DNA of 64,000 bases from Ruminococcus sp. GTDB taxonomy: Bacteria; Bacillota; Clostridia; Oscillospirales; Acutalibacteraceae. The stretch spans positions 1 to 64,000 of the forward strand of contig JAFRBD010000091.1 of the NCBI GenBank assembly GCA_017405065.1, read 5' to 3'. The notes under the pieces are model-generated. The model had not been told where the DNA came from. It was given only the letters and a program-made list of their open reading frames with translations, and ran no database searches. Positions 34,384 to 43,074 of this stretch are shown here, piece by piece (position 1 is the stretch's first letter; each line of letters opens with the position of its first letter). Made by a program: the position numbers and the translations under genes.

Positions 34384-36248
34384 GCGCTCACCTCTGTTTC
34401 GTTCATCAGGCTTTCCGCCATCGACCGCGCGTCGAGACCGAGGGTCTTCAGCGAACGCGCGACCGACGCATGCCGGACATAAACGTCATCGACGGCATGC
34501 ACCTTGTAACTGCCGCAGAAGTTCTGTTGATCGAGCAGATCGCGGAAACGATCGGCGACCGAACCGCTGCGCATCCCCTCCTCAAAGAAGCGGATGTCCG
34601 TAAAACCGGAGGCCAGCCTGACCGCCCGCTCGTCGATCGGCTTGATGCGGCACAGCTTCAGGATGCACAGCTCCTTACCCTGCTCCTTCATTATCTCTCT
34701 TGCCGCGACCGCCTCGCTGAACAGCCTGCCGTAGGTGATCAGCAGGATATCGGCGTCGCGGTCGCCGAATAACTCATAATTGATATTTTCTCTGTTATAG
34801 CCGTCGGGCTTTTTGCCCTCGCCGCCGCGCGGGTAGCGCACCGCGGTCAGCCCGTCGTCCTCGAACAGCGCCGCCGTCAGGCAGTTTTCCAGTCCGTCAA
34901 AGTAACACGGCGAATACACGACGGTATCGGGGATAGCGTTGAGCATCGACACGTCGAACAAGCCCTGATGGGTCTCGCCGTCCTCGCCGACCACACCCGC
35001 GCGGTCGATCGCCAGCACCAGATGCGCCTTCTGCATCGACGCGTCGTGAATGAGCTGGTCGTAGCTGCGCTGGAGGAAGGTCGAATAGACCGCGAACACC
35101 GGGAGCATCCCGCTCAGCGCCAGACCCGCGCTGAATGTCACAGCATGTTCCTCGGCGATACCGACGTCAAAGAATCGGTCCTTATACAGCTTTACGAAAT
35201 CCTGCAAGCCCGTACCCGTGCGCATCGCTGCCGTCACCGCGCAGACACGGCTGTCCGCTTCGGCAAGCTCGCAGAGCCTGCGTCCGAATACGGCGGAGAA
35301 GTTCTCCCTGGCGCTGATCGGCTCGCCTGTATCGACATTGAACGAACCGACGCCGTGGTAAGACGCGGAATCGTCCTCGGCATATTTGTAACCCTTGCCC
35401 TTCTTGGTCACGACATGAAGCAGGCAGGGATCCTTACTCTGTTTGACCGTATTCATCGCGTTGATCAGATCTTCCATATTATGGCCGTCCACCGGCCCGT
35501 AATAGGACAATCCGAGCTTGTCGAATATCGTATGACGGTACATGACATGCTTGACCTTGGACTTCGAGCGCTTGAGCACCTCGCCGATGGGTCTGCCGAT
35601 CAGCGGGATCTTCGACAGCGCGCGCTCGGTACCGTGCTTGAGACGGCGGTACCACGGCTGCATGCGGATGGACGACAGATACCGAGCCATCGCGCCGACG
35701 TTGCGGCTGATGGACATGCGGTTGTCGTTGAGGATCACGATGAAATTCTTCTTGTGCTGACCGGCGTTATTGAGGCCCTCATAAGCCATGCCGCCGGTCA
35801 GGGAGCCGTCGCCGATGATCGCGACGGTATAGGATCTGTCTCCCGACAGGGCTTTTGCTTTTGCGATACCCAGCGCAGCAGAGATCGAGGTAGAGGCGTG
35901 ACCCGCATTGAACGCGTCGCAGGCGCTTTCGCTCCGTTTCGGAAAGCCCGAAAGCCCTCCCTCACGGCGGATGGTATCGATCTCGTTATATCGTCCGGTG
36001 AGCATCTTGTGGGTATAGCTCTGGTGTCCGACGTCAAAGACCACACTGTCGCGCGGGCAGTCGAACACCTTATGCAGCGCCACCGTCAGCTCCACCACGC
36101 CGAGGTTGGAGGACAGGTGACCGCCGTTGACCGAAATGACGTCGATCAGCTTCTCGCGTATTTCGGCGCATAGCAGATCAAGCTCTTCTTTTGAAAGAGC
36201 TTTCAGATCGGCGGGAGATTCAATTTTCGATAAAATCTCGTAGGACAT
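34380..36248 (-). CDS. dxs: 1-deoxy-D-xylulose-5-phosphate synthase
   Basis: 622 residues. Thiamine diphosphate enzyme of the non-mevalonate isoprenoid pathway (pyruvate + glyceraldehyde 3-phosphate to DXP). Seen: GGHLSSNLGVVELTVALH, DVGHQSYTHKMLTGR, GDGSLTGGMAYEGLNN with the ThDP-binding GDG...NN motif, and in the second half GIAEEHAVTFSAGLA and DRAGVVGEDGETHQG. Lies after the prenyl synthase gene but separated from it by a 190-bp repeat-filled gap. Confidence 0.96.
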   Translation of the reverse strand: MSYEILSKIESPADLKALSKEELDLLCAEIREKLIDVISVNGGHLSSNLGVVELTVALHKVFDCPRDSVVFDVGHQSYTHKMLTGRYNEIDTIRREGGLSGFPKRSESACDAFNAGHASTSISAALGIAKAKALSGDRSYTVAIIGDGSLTGGMAYEGLNNAGQHKKNFIVILNDNRMSISRNVGAMARYLSSIRMQPWYRRLKHGTERALSKIPLIGRPIGEVLKRSKSKVKHVMYRHTIFDKLGLSYYGPVDGHNMEDLINAMNTVKQSKDPCLLHVVTKKGKGYKYAEDDSASYHGVGSFNVDTGEPISARENFSAVFGRRLCELAEADSRVCAVTAAMRTGTGLQDFVKLYKDRFFDVGIAEEHAVTFSAGLALSGMLPVFAVYSTFLQRSYDQLIHDASMQKAHLVLAIDRAGVVGEDGETHQGLFDVSMLNAIPDTVVYSPCYFDGLENCLTAALFEDDGLTAVRYPRGGEGKKPDGYNRENINYELFGDRDADILLITYGRLFSEAVAAREIMKEQGKELCILKLCRIKPIDERAVRLASGFTDIRFFEEGMRSGSVADRFRDLLDQQNFCGSYKVHAVDDVYVRHASVARSLKTLGLDARSMAESLMNETEVSA

Positions 36249-36259
36249 AACTGCAAAAC

Positions 36260-36433
36260 AACTAAGAAATAAGAACTAAGAAATAAGAAATAATAATCAG
36301 TTTCGAGTTTCAAGCGGCGCTTATTGTAGGGACGACCATCGGTCGTCCGTATAACGGGCGTACATAATCGCAACAGCCGCAGGCAGAGTTGAAAAGCCTC
36401 TGCGACAGCGGACGAGCAATGCTCGTCCCTACA
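36260..36433. repeat. Heptad array (AACTAAG word) plus TGTAGGGACGA inverted-repeat element
   Basis: 36260-36294 is five 7-bp words (AACTAAG, AAATAAG, AACTAAG, AAATAAG, AAATAAT). Next is a 109-bp element with 25-bp inverted ends (36325-36349 and 36409-36433), each itself palindromic (GACGACC-ATC-GGTCGTC; GACGAGC-AAT-GCTCGTC). The right end is 6 bp from the ispA stop. Confidence 0.8.
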
Positions 36434-36439
36434 TTAACA

Positions 36440-37318
36440 TTACTTCCTTCTGTTAGCCAGCTTCTCGGCGAAATCCGCTAAATCCGACGTATCGCCGTCA
36501 AACGCCTCCAGCGCTTCGATCGCCTGAGCGGTCAGCAGCTTTACCATCACCTGACAGCGCTCTAAGCCAAGCAGAGACATAAAGGTGTTTTTCTCATTCT
36601 CCCTGTCGCTGCCGATGGGCTTGCCGAGTTCCTCGGCGGTCGAGGTGACGTCCAGGATATCGTCCACGATCTGGAACGCAAGACCGATCGCGTGGGCGTA
36701 CTGCTCCGCGGCTTCGATCTGTTCGCCGCTTCCGCCGCCGACGACGCAGCCCATCATGCAGGCGGCTTCGATCAGGTTGGCTGTCTTCTTCTCCTCCATC
36801 ATCCGGACAAGCTCGATATCGACCTCTTTATGCTCCATAGAAAGGTCGATCGCCTGACCGCCCACCATGCCGAGCAGCCCCGACTTTTCCGCCAATATCC
36901 GCGCGGCACGGGCGGCTCTCTCACCGCCGACAGCGGCTGTCGCCTCTTCGGAGAGCATCGCGGCATACGCCATGCTCTGCAGGGCGTCGCCGGCTAACAG
37001 GGCGACGTCCTCACCGAACACCTTATGATTGGAGGGCTGTCCGCGTCTGAAATCATCATTGTCCATGCACGGAAGGTCGTCATGGATCAGCGAATAAGTA
37101 TGCACCATCTCCACCGCGCAGGCAAAGGGCATGGCGGCTTCTGTGGTTCCGCCGCACAGTTCGGCGAACCGGATCGTCAGCGAGGGACGCACACGCTTGC
37201 CGGGCAGGTTCAGCGAGTAGCGTACCGCGTCGATCAGCTGCTGTTCCGCAAAGTCGCCCTGCGGCAGATACCGCTGTAAAGCGGCTTCTATCTCTTTGAT
37301 GTAATCTTTCATGATCAT
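36440..37318 (-). CDS. ispA: Polyprenyl (farnesyl/geranyl) diphosphate synthase
   Basis: 292 residues. First Asp-rich motif DDLPCMDNDDFRRG and second motif FQIVDDILDVTS bind magnesium and substrate; GKRVRPSL marks the isopentenyl diphosphate site. Chain-elongating synthase feeding undecaprenyl and other prenyl lipids; length and motifs fit the farnesyl/geranylgeranyl type. ATG at 37318 overlaps the xseB stop by 4 bp; an ATG two codons later is equally possible. Confidence 0.93.
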   Translation of the reverse strand: MIMKDYIKEIEAALQRYLPQGDFAEQQLIDAVRYSLNLPGKRVRPSLTIRFAELCGGTTEAAMPFACAVEMVHTYSLIHDDLPCMDNDDFRRGQPSNHKVFGEDVALLAGDALQSMAYAAMLSEEATAAVGGERAARAARILAEKSGLLGMVGGQAIDLSMEHKEVDIELVRMMEEKKTANLIEAACMMGCVVGGGSGEQIEAAEQYAHAIGLAFQIVDDILDVTSTAEELGKPIGSDRENEKNTFMSLLGLERCQVMVKLLTAQAIEALEAFDGDTSDLADFAEKLANRRK

Positions 37319-37554
37319 TCCTCAAAAATGCTGTCGCTGCTGTTCTTCAGCTGTGCGATACGCTCGTTGATATCGGTGATCTGCGTCTTTGCCTCGTCGA
37401 GCTTACGGCGGCAAAACAGCACCAGCCTGCACGCTTTTTCATACAAAGCGATATTTTCCTCTATCGTGTTTTTCGGATCTTCCATTCGGGTCACGACCTC
37501 GTGCAGAGCGGCGTACGCATCCTCAAAGGTCATGTTTTCATTCAGTTCGGTCAT
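37315..37554 (-). CDS. xseB: Exodeoxyribonuclease VII small subunit
   Basis: 79 residues. MTFEDAYAALHEVVTRMEDPKNTIEENIALYEKAC with the conserved E-x-G/N-like LEE...LE pattern of XseB helices. The small subunit works with the XseA catalytic subunit on single-stranded DNA. xseA, its usual upstream neighbour, is not in this window: the next gene upstream is whiA beyond a repeat. Confidence 0.9.
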   Translation of the reverse strand: MTELNENMTFEDAYAALHEVVTRMEDPKNTIEENIALYEKACRLVLFCRRKLDEAKTQITDINERIAQLKNSSDSIFEE

Positions 37555-37581
37555 AGTGTATCACCTCGTTTGGTGGAATTC

Positions 37582-37736
37582 GCCTCCCTTTCCTAAGGGA
37601 GGTGGGCAAATTGCCGACCAAGGCAATTTGGTCGGAGGGTTATCAAGTTTAATTCCGATGCCGATTTCATAAGCCGTCATCATACAACAGTTCAACCCTC
37701 AGTCGCTTCGCGACAGCTCCCTTGGGAAAGGGAGCC
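37582..37736. repeat. Intergenic repeat, CCCTCAGTC / GACAGCTCCC family with inverted ends
   Basis: Left GCCTCCCTTTCC (37582-37593) pairs with GGGAAAGGGAGCC (37724-37736). Inside are a hairpin (AAATTGCC-GACCAA-GGCAATTT) and AACCCTCAGTCGC-TTC-GCGACAGCTCCC. It abuts the whiA stop codon (37739). Confidence 0.8.
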
Positions 37737-37738
37737 GA

Positions 37739-38656
37739 TTAATCTTCCTGAGCTATGCGGATGATCTTCTCCAGACGATGATTCACGCCGCTGCGGGAGA
37801 TCGGCGGGTCGAGCATCGCGCCCAGCTCGCGCAGGGTCAGCTCGGGATACTCATATCTCAGCTCGGCGACCTCCTTGAGCTCCTCGGGAAGCAGGTTGTA
37901 TCTGCCGTCCTTTTTGAGCTTTTTGATGGCTTTGATCTGGCGAGCGGAAGCGGAGGCGGTCTTTTGCAGATTCGCGATCTCGGAGTTCGCGCGCCGGTTG
38001 GCGGTGTTGCGCACCTGTTTGAGCGCCTTGGCGCCCATCACGCTCATCGACGCCTTTACCGCGCCCATATAGGTCAGCAGGTCGGTGATCTGCTCGCTGT
38101 CCTTGACATAGGCGATATAACTGCCGCTGCGCGCCATCATCTTGATGATGATGCTCGCGTCCTGGATCTCACGGATCAGACGGCAGATATCCATACATAG
38201 GTTGCGGCGGCTGACGGCGAATTCCAGATGATACGCCTTTTCGGGATCGGTCACGGAACCGCCCGCAAGAAAAGCGCCGCGGATGAAAGCGCGCTGCTCC
38301 TCTTCGTCGTCGATATTCGCGCGGTTGACGCGCAGGTTCACATCGCGGTCGTCGTGACCGTAATAATCAAAGATCCTGCGGCATTTTTCCGGCGCAGTCA
38401 CCGTCACGGTATAGGTGCGGTTTTTGCCGCTTTGACCCTTCATCGGGGCGACCACCTCGCACTTCGCTTTGAACAGCTGACTGAGCAGAAAAATAAAATG
38501 GGAAAAGACGTCTTCGTTTTCGGTTTTAAAGATGATGCAGCGGGAACTGAACTCTTTACCGAGCAAAAGCATCGCGTACAGTTCAGCATACTGCAGCGGC
38601 TTTCTCGTTGAGAGCTTTTGACAGATCTCGCGCTTTGTTTCGGATGAAAAGGACAT
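37739..38656 (-). CDS. whiA: DNA-binding protein WhiA
   Basis: 305 residues. MSFSSETKREIC is the typical start; LAGLIDADG-homing-endonuclease-like N-terminal domain (RAFIRGAFLAGGSV, YHLEFAV) and C-terminal helix-turn-helix (LTLRELGAMLDPPISRSGVNHRL). Conserved Gram-positive regulator connected with cell division. In most Firmicutes it follows rapZ and yvcK; here rapZ is directly upstream and yvcK is absent from the interval. Confidence 0.95.
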   Translation of the reverse strand: MSFSSETKREICQKLSTRKPLQYAELYAMLLLGKEFSSRCIIFKTENEDVFSHFIFLLSQLFKAKCEVVAPMKGQSGKNRTYTVTVTAPEKCRRIFDYYGHDDRDVNLRVNRANIDDEEEQRAFIRGAFLAGGSVTDPEKAYHLEFAVSRRNLCMDICRLIREIQDASIIIKMMARSGSYIAYVKDSEQITDLLTYMGAVKASMSVMGAKALKQVRNTANRRANSEIANLQKTASASARQIKAIKKLKKDGRYNLLPEELKEVAELRYEYPELTLRELGAMLDPPISRSGVNHRLEKIIRIAQED

Positions 38657-38666
38657 AATAAATCTC

Positions 38667-38778
38667 GGATAACGGTTAACGGATAACGGTTAAGGGAGAA
38701 TCCTTACGGATTTTTGAATTAATAAAATTCGGGTGAGGGCGGAGCCCTCCCTTCACCGTTCACCATTAACTATTCGCC
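38667..38778. repeat. Heptad palindromic element, GGATAAC / GGTTAAC word
   Basis: Left words GGATAAC, GGTTAAC, GGATAAC, GGTTAAG (38667-38694); GC-rich hairpin CGGGTGAGGGC-GGA-GCCCTCCC (about 38730-38751); right words CTTCACC, GTTCACC, ATTAACT, ATTCGCC (38751-38778). The right end lies 6 bp from the rapZ stop. Confidence 0.85.
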
Positions 38779-38784
38779 GGAAGG

Positions 38785-39651
38785 CTATGCCTTCCAGATA
38801 TCTCTATGATGGATCGCGGACTTTTGTCCGTTCTCTAAAAAGTGGGTGTTCAGCAATCTTGCGACGGTAACGGAGCGGTGTCTGCCGCCGGTACAGCCGA
38901 TGGCGATCACCAGCTCGCTTTTGCCCTCCTCGCGGTAGAGCGGCATCGTATAGTCGATAAAGTCATACAGCTTGTTCAGATACTTGCCGGAAATCTCGAA
39001 GCCGAGGATGTAATCCCTCACCTGCTCGTCGAGACCGGTCAGCGTCTTGAGCTCCTTGATGTAAAAGGGATTGGGCAGACATCGCACGTCAAAAACCAGA
39101 TCCGCCTCGGGAGGGATGCCGTACTTGTAGCCGAAGGACATACAGGTAACGATCAGCGAATCGCCCGTCCCTGCGGAAAACAGGGTGGTAACGCGCTCTT
39201 TGAGCTCGTTGGGGTTCATCACGGTGGTATCGATAACGTAGTCCGCCATCTCTCTGACGCCCTTCATCAGCTCGTCTTCCAGCGCGACGGCGTCTTCCAG
39301 AGAACCGGAGGAGATCTCTCCGATCAGCGGATGCTTGCGGCGGGTGCCTTTGTAGCGCACCAGCAGGACGTCGGGCTTTGCGTCCAAAAAGAGAATCTTG
39401 AACTGCTTGCCCTCCAGCCGCAGCTTGGAAAGCACCTCGGGGATATCCGCAAACATCTCGCCGGAACGCGCGTCCGCTACGACCGCGACCTTTTTCAGGC
39501 GGGTATCGGTGGAATTATCGCATAAGTCGTAAAAGGTATCGAGCAGCAGAGGCGGAAGGTTGTCGACACAGTAAAAGCCGCTGTCCTCCATCGCGTGCAG
39601 GGCGTTGGTCTTGCCCGCGCCGGATAAGCCTGTTAAGATAACGAATTCCAT
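38785..39651 (-). CDS. rapZ: RNase adapter protein RapZ
   Basis: 288 residues. Walker A GLSGAGKT (8-15) at the N-terminus, YCVDNLPP, then a C-terminal domain with VTCMSFGYKYGIPPEADLVFDVRCLPNP and GCTGGRHRSVTVA, both diagnostic. In enterobacteria RapZ senses glucosamine-6-phosphate through small RNAs; in Firmicutes (YvcJ) the role is less defined nucleotide hydrolysis. Part of the hprK-murB-rapZ-whiA series. Confidence 0.95.
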   Translation of the reverse strand: MEFVILTGLSGAGKTNALHAMEDSGFYCVDNLPPLLLDTFYDLCDNSTDTRLKKVAVVADARSGEMFADIPEVLSKLRLEGKQFKILFLDAKPDVLLVRYKGTRRKHPLIGEISSGSLEDAVALEDELMKGVREMADYVIDTTVMNPNELKERVTTLFSAGTGDSLIVTCMSFGYKYGIPPEADLVFDVRCLPNPFYIKELKTLTGLDEQVRDYILGFEISGKYLNKLYDFIDYTMPLYREEGKSELVIAIGCTGGRHRSVTVARLLNTHFLENGQKSAIHHRDIWKA

Positions 39652-39696
39652 ATGTATGTCGCTCCTTCCTGCGTTTGCTGCCGTTAATTACAAAAT

Positions 39697-39744
39697 GGGT
39701 GCGGGCAAAGCACGCCGATAACTGATCACTGATCACTGTCCACT
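39697..39744. repeat. Heptad element (half), GATCACT word
   Basis: Core GGGTGCGGGC-AAA-GCACGCC (39697-39716) followed by GATAACT, GATCACT, GATCACT, GTCCACT (39717-39744). The last word overlaps the murB stop codon (39743-39745). No left arm of the same word is visible. Confidence 0.8.
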
Positions 39745-40642
39745 ATCTCCCCGTGCGGATGATCTCCCGCTCCAGGAAATAGCCCGTCTGCTCTTTCACG
39801 GTATCCTGCACGATCCTGACCAGCTCCATCACATCGCCGCAGGTCGCGCCGCCGATATTGATGATAAATCCGGCGTGCTTCTCACTGACCTGGGCGCCGC
39901 CGACGGTTTTGCCTTTCAGTCCGCACTGTTCGATCAGCGTACCGGCAAAAGCGCCCTCGGGCCGCTTAAAAACAGAGCCGGCGGAGGGGTACTCGAGAGG
40001 CTGTTTGCTTTTGCGGCGTCCCATCACGTCGTCCATTTGCTCACGGATAAGCTCCCTGTCGCCCGCCTGCAGTTTATATTCCGAAAAAAGAATAATGTCT
40101 CCGTTGGTCTTAAAGATGCTGGTACGGTAGCCGAGCTGCATTTCAGAGGCGGGAACCTCATGCACCGTTCCGTCCCGTGACAGCGCCGTAACGCTGACCG
40201 CGACGTCCTTCATCTCGCCGCCGTACGCGCCGGCGTTCATATACATCGCGCCGCCGACCGTGCCGGGGATCCCGTAGGCGAATTCCAGACCGCTCAGACC
40301 GTTTTCAAGCGCAACGGTACACAAACGGCTGAGCTTTGCGCCCGCGCCGGCGGTAACAGCATCGCCGTCGACCGTGATCTCCTTAAAGTCGCCGTCCAGC
40401 ACGATCACCGCGCCCTCGATACCGTCGTCGGACACCAATAGATTGGAGCCGTTGCCGAGGATCATGTACGGGACAGCGGACGCCTTGCACGCGCCGATCG
40501 CCGTCTGCAGCTCCTCAAGGCTTTTGACGGTGATCATGATATCCGCCGCGCCGCCGATCTTAAAGGTCGTATGAGCGCTCATCGGCTCATCGCAAACGTA
40601 GGTTATATCGCTTTTATTTAATGTATCAATCAAATTCTTCAT
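39743..40642 (-). CDS. murB: UDP-N-acetylenolpyruvoylglucosamine reductase
   Basis: 299 residues from ATG at 40642 (GGTGAAT upstream); the longer frame would need a TTG start 7 codons earlier. FAD-binding region GNGSNLLVSDDG, PGTVGGAMYMNAGAYGGEM, and SAGSVFKRP with the active-site Ser. Reduces enolpyruvyl-UDP-GlcNAc to UDP-MurNAc using NADPH in peptidoglycan synthesis. Second gene of the hprK-murB-rapZ-whiA series. Confidence 0.95.
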   Translation of the reverse strand: MKNLIDTLNKSDITYVCDEPMSAHTTFKIGGAADIMITVKSLEELQTAIGACKASAVPYMILGNGSNLLVSDDGIEGAVIVLDGDFKEITVDGDAVTAGAGAKLSRLCTVALENGLSGLEFAYGIPGTVGGAMYMNAGAYGGEMKDVAVSVTALSRDGTVHEVPASEMQLGYRTSIFKTNGDIILFSEYKLQAGDRELIREQMDDVMGRRKSKQPLEYPSAGSVFKRPEGAFAGTLIEQCGLKGKTVGGAQVSEKHAGFIINIGGATCGDVMELVRIVQDTVKEQTGYFLEREIIRTGR

Positions 40643-40660
40643 ATATTCACCGTTCTTACT

Positions 40661-40797
40661 CAATTAGGAAGGAGGAGTTAGGAATTACGGGCGCTGCCCG
40701 CACCCGATTAATATGTGAGAATGAAACAACTTACAAATCAAAACGCGGTCACGCGTTTCCCGACATTCCTCATTCCTCATTTCTGATTCCTAATTAT
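40661..40797. repeat. Heptad palindromic element, GAATTAG / TCATTCC word
   Basis: Left words CAATTAG, GAAGGAG, GAGTTAG, GAATTAC (40661-40688); core GGGCGC-TGC-CCGCACCC (40689-40705); hairpin ACGCGGTCACGCGT (about 40743-40756); right words ACATTCC, TCATTCC, TCATTTC, TGATTCC, TAATTAT (40763-40797). The right end is 2 bp from the hprK stop. Confidence 0.85.
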
Positions 40798-40799
40798 CA

Positions 40800-41768
40800 T
40801 TACCAGTTCGTATCGATCTTTTTCTTGCCGATGTCCTCGGGGCTGATATCCATACCGAGGTTCTGAAGAAGCTCCTGTGCGCCGTTGTAGCCCATCTTCT
40901 TCTGACGATGGTTCATCGCGGCGACCTCGATGATGACCGCGAGGTTTCTGCCGGGCTTGACGGGAATGGTAACGACAGGGATCTCCAGACCGAGGATCTC
41001 CATATACTCGTCGTCCATGCCCATGCGGTCGTAGACCTTCTTGCTGTTCCACAGCTCGAGATTGATAACAAGATCGATCTTTTCGCTGACCTTGACCGCG
41101 CCGATACCGAAGATGCGGCGTGCGTTGATGATACCGATGCCGCGCAGCTCGATAAAGTGGCGGATGTTCTCGGGAGAGGAACCGACCAGCGATTTTTTGG
41201 ATACACGCTTGATCTCTACCGCGTCGTCCGCGATCAGGCGGTGACCGCGCTTGATCAGCTCGATAGCGGTCTCGGACTTGCCGACGCCGCTGTCACCGAT
41301 CAGCAGGATACCTTCGCCGTACACCTCGACCAATACGCCGTGGCGGGTGATGCGCTGCGCCAATTCCACATGGAGGAAAGAAACGATCGCCGCATGGACG
41401 TCGGAAGTATTGTCCGCCGTCGTCAGGATCGGCACCTTATACTTGCGCGCAAGCTCCCTCATCGAGGGCAGCGGCTCGATATCGCGGGCGACGATCATCG
41501 CGGGCGGACATTGGCTGAGGATAGGCTCGAGCTGGGATATTTGGGTAGCGTGACTCTCCGATTCCAAAAACGACATCTCTGTCTGTCCGAACGCGATCAG
41601 ATAGCGATTGTCATAGTATTTCAGGTGACCGACAAGCTCGAGTCCCGGACGGTCGACGTCGGAGACTGTGATAAGCACTTCCTCGGGGTCAACAGGCATG
41701 TAGCAGCTGGTCAGACCGATCTCGTCGATCAGGCGCTTTAAGGTTACGGAATACGGACTGGCGGTCAT
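40800..41768 (-). CDS. hprK: HPr kinase/phosphorylase
   Basis: 322 residues. Walker A GDSGVGKS (158-165), the RHGVLVEVYGEG motif with His before it, GHRLIADD, and the signature RGIGIINARRIFG plus C-terminal PVKPGRNLAVIIEVAAMNHR. Phosphorylates Ser46 of HPr in response to metabolic state and thereby governs carbon catabolite repression. AAAGAAGG precedes the ATG. First gene of the series. Confidence 0.96.
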   Translation of the reverse strand: MTASPYSVTLKRLIDEIGLTSCYMPVDPEEVLITVSDVDRPGLELVGHLKYYDNRYLIAFGQTEMSFLESESHATQISQLEPILSQCPPAMIVARDIEPLPSMRELARKYKVPILTTADNTSDVHAAIVSFLHVELAQRITRHGVLVEVYGEGILLIGDSGVGKSETAIELIKRGHRLIADDAVEIKRVSKKSLVGSSPENIRHFIELRGIGIINARRIFGIGAVKVSEKIDLVINLELWNSKKVYDRMGMDDEYMEILGLEIPVVTIPVKPGRNLAVIIEVAAMNHRQKKMGYNGAQELLQNLGMDISPEDIGKKKIDTNW

Positions 41769-41788
41769 AATAAGCCTTCTTTCCCGGC

Positions 41789-41840
41789 AGCTCTCAGTCG
41801 ATAGCCGTCAGTAGTCAGTCAAAACCGAAACCGAAAACTG
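41789..41840. repeat. Heptad array, CAGTCGA / CAGTAGT / ACCGAAA words
   Basis: Seven-base periodicity CAGCTCT, CAGTCGA, TAGCCGT, CAGTAGT, CAGTCAA, AACCGAA, ACCGAAA, ACTGCCA lies in the leader of hprK, 20 bp before its start. No inverted partner was found. Confidence 0.6.
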
Positions 41841-41994
41841 CCAATTCACAATAAATATACATCGTATATTATACTCCCATGCCATATATTTATAGTGCTT
41901 TGAAAGAAATATGCATCTTTTCATGCAAAAATTGCATACATAATTTTGGCGAGTTTTCACATAATAAAGATGTTATTTTTGAATGGGTGATATT

Positions 41995-42534
41995 ATGCTG
42001 ACATTACTGATCCGATCGATACTGATCTATGTCATCGTCACGGCTGCGGTGCGGATCATGGGTAAGCGGCAGGTCAGCGACATGCAGACCTCCGAGCTGG
42101 TGATCACCATCATCATCTCCCAGATCGCGTCGCTTCCGCTTGAGGACACGGAGCGTCCGCTCCTGAACTCGCTGGTACCGATCATGATGATCGTCGCGAT
42201 CGAGATTTTGGTATCCATGCTGATGATGAAGAGCCGCAAGGCGCGGTCTTTGATCTGCGGACATCCGATCATCGTCATCAAAGACGGCAAGATGCTGGAC
42301 GAACAGCTCAGGCTCCTGCGTATCAGCCGCGAGGACGTCTATACTCTCCTGCGGGAAAAGAACTTCTCCGATGAAAGCGGCGTCAGATACGGCGTTATCG
42401 AGCCGAACGGCACGCTGAGCGTATTGACGGACGAGGACGTCAGCGGCAACGGGATCCAAAGCGAGGATCTGAAGGAACAGATCACAAATAACGGGGACGA
42501 GCAGGGATCTGAAGGAGCAAACGGTAATCGGTAG
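41995..42534 (+). CDS. DUF421 (YetF-like) membrane protein
   Basis: 179 residues from ATG at 41995 (GGGTGA upstream; an ATG at 41983 overlaps that site). Two to three transmembrane segments (LTLLIRSILIYVIVTAAVRIMG, then SLVPIMMIVAIEILVSMLMM) followed by a cytosolic domain with GHPIIVIKDGKMLDEQLRLLRISREDVYTLLREK, the DUF421 signature. Function is unassigned; YetF-type proteins have been tied to stress or germination contexts. The next gene encodes DUF4363, a frequent partner. The TAG stop (42532-42534) lies inside the arm of the repeat at 42531-42665. Confidence 0.85.
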   Translation: MLTLLIRSILIYVIVTAAVRIMGKRQVSDMQTSELVITIIISQIASLPLEDTERPLLNSLVPIMMIVAIEILVSMLMMKSRKARSLICGHPIIVIKDGKMLDEQLRLLRISREDVYTLLREKNFSDESGVRYGVIEPNGTLSVLTDEDVSGNGIQSEDLKEQITNNGDEQGSEGANGNR

Positions 42535-42665
42535 GGGAGGGGCTTGCTCCTCCCGTTGCGTTTCCTTGTAATGCTGTTATTACGTAAATCAGATGCATTG
42601 ATCTCCTTGACCTGCGCAAATGGAAATCAAACGCCCTACCGCGGGATGAGCAAACCCCTCCCCTA
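42531..42665. repeat. Palindromic element with GTAGGGGAGGGG ends
   Basis: 135 bp; left arm 42531-42555 (GTAGGGGAGGGGCTTGCTCC...) and right arm 42642-42665 are inverted repeats of each other, each with an inner small palindrome. It supplies the stop codon of the DUF421 gene and separates it from the DUF4363 gene. Confidence 0.85.
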
Positions 42666-42692
42666 CTTATTCTTTATGAAAGGATGATACAT

Positions 42693-43073
42693 TTGAAACG
42701 CGGATGGCTCGCGCTGATCATGATTATTTTGTCGCTGGCATTGGGCGGCATAGAATATTATTACGTCACCTCAAACGCCGACGCGTATGTGCAGATGCTG
42801 GACGACGCGGACGAAAAGATGGCTCACAATCAGATATATGAAGCGGAATCGGCGGCGCAGCGGCTCGATAACCGTTTCCGCAAGCAAAGCGGGATGTTCA
42901 ACGTCTTCATGTTCCACAGCGAGATCGGACACATTTCCTCCGATCTCGCCATGCTCAGGCGCTACGCCCAGACAGGCTCGGTCGAAGACTTTTTAGCCAC
43001 CTCCGCCTGCGCAAAGCGGAAGATACTGGAGATCAAGGATTCAAAGCGGATGACGTGGGAGAACATCTTTTGA
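42693..43073 (+). CDS. DUF4363-family membrane-anchored protein
   Basis: 126 residues from TTG at 42693: AAAGGA at 42679-42684 has proper spacing for this codon, while the in-frame ATG at 42684 overlaps it. One N-terminal transmembrane helix (GWLALIMIILSLALGGIEYYYV) and an extracytoplasmic helical domain (VQMLDDADEKMAHNQIYEAESAAQRLDNRF...ISSDLAMLRRYAQTGS). The pairing with a DUF421 gene is common in Clostridia and implies a joint membrane complex (inference). Function unknown. Confidence 0.8.
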   Translation: MKRGWLALIMIILSLALGGIEYYYVTSNADAYVQMLDDADEKMAHNQIYEAESAAQRLDNRFRKQSGMFNVFMFHSEIGHISSDLAMLRRYAQTGSVEDFLATSACAKRKILEIKDSKRMTWENIF

Positions 43074-43074
43074 T

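Noticed and set aside
40643..40663. Longer start for murB
   Set aside because: Needs a TTG start and adds a non-conserved extension running towards the repeat; the ATG at 40642 has a suitable upstream GGTGAAT.
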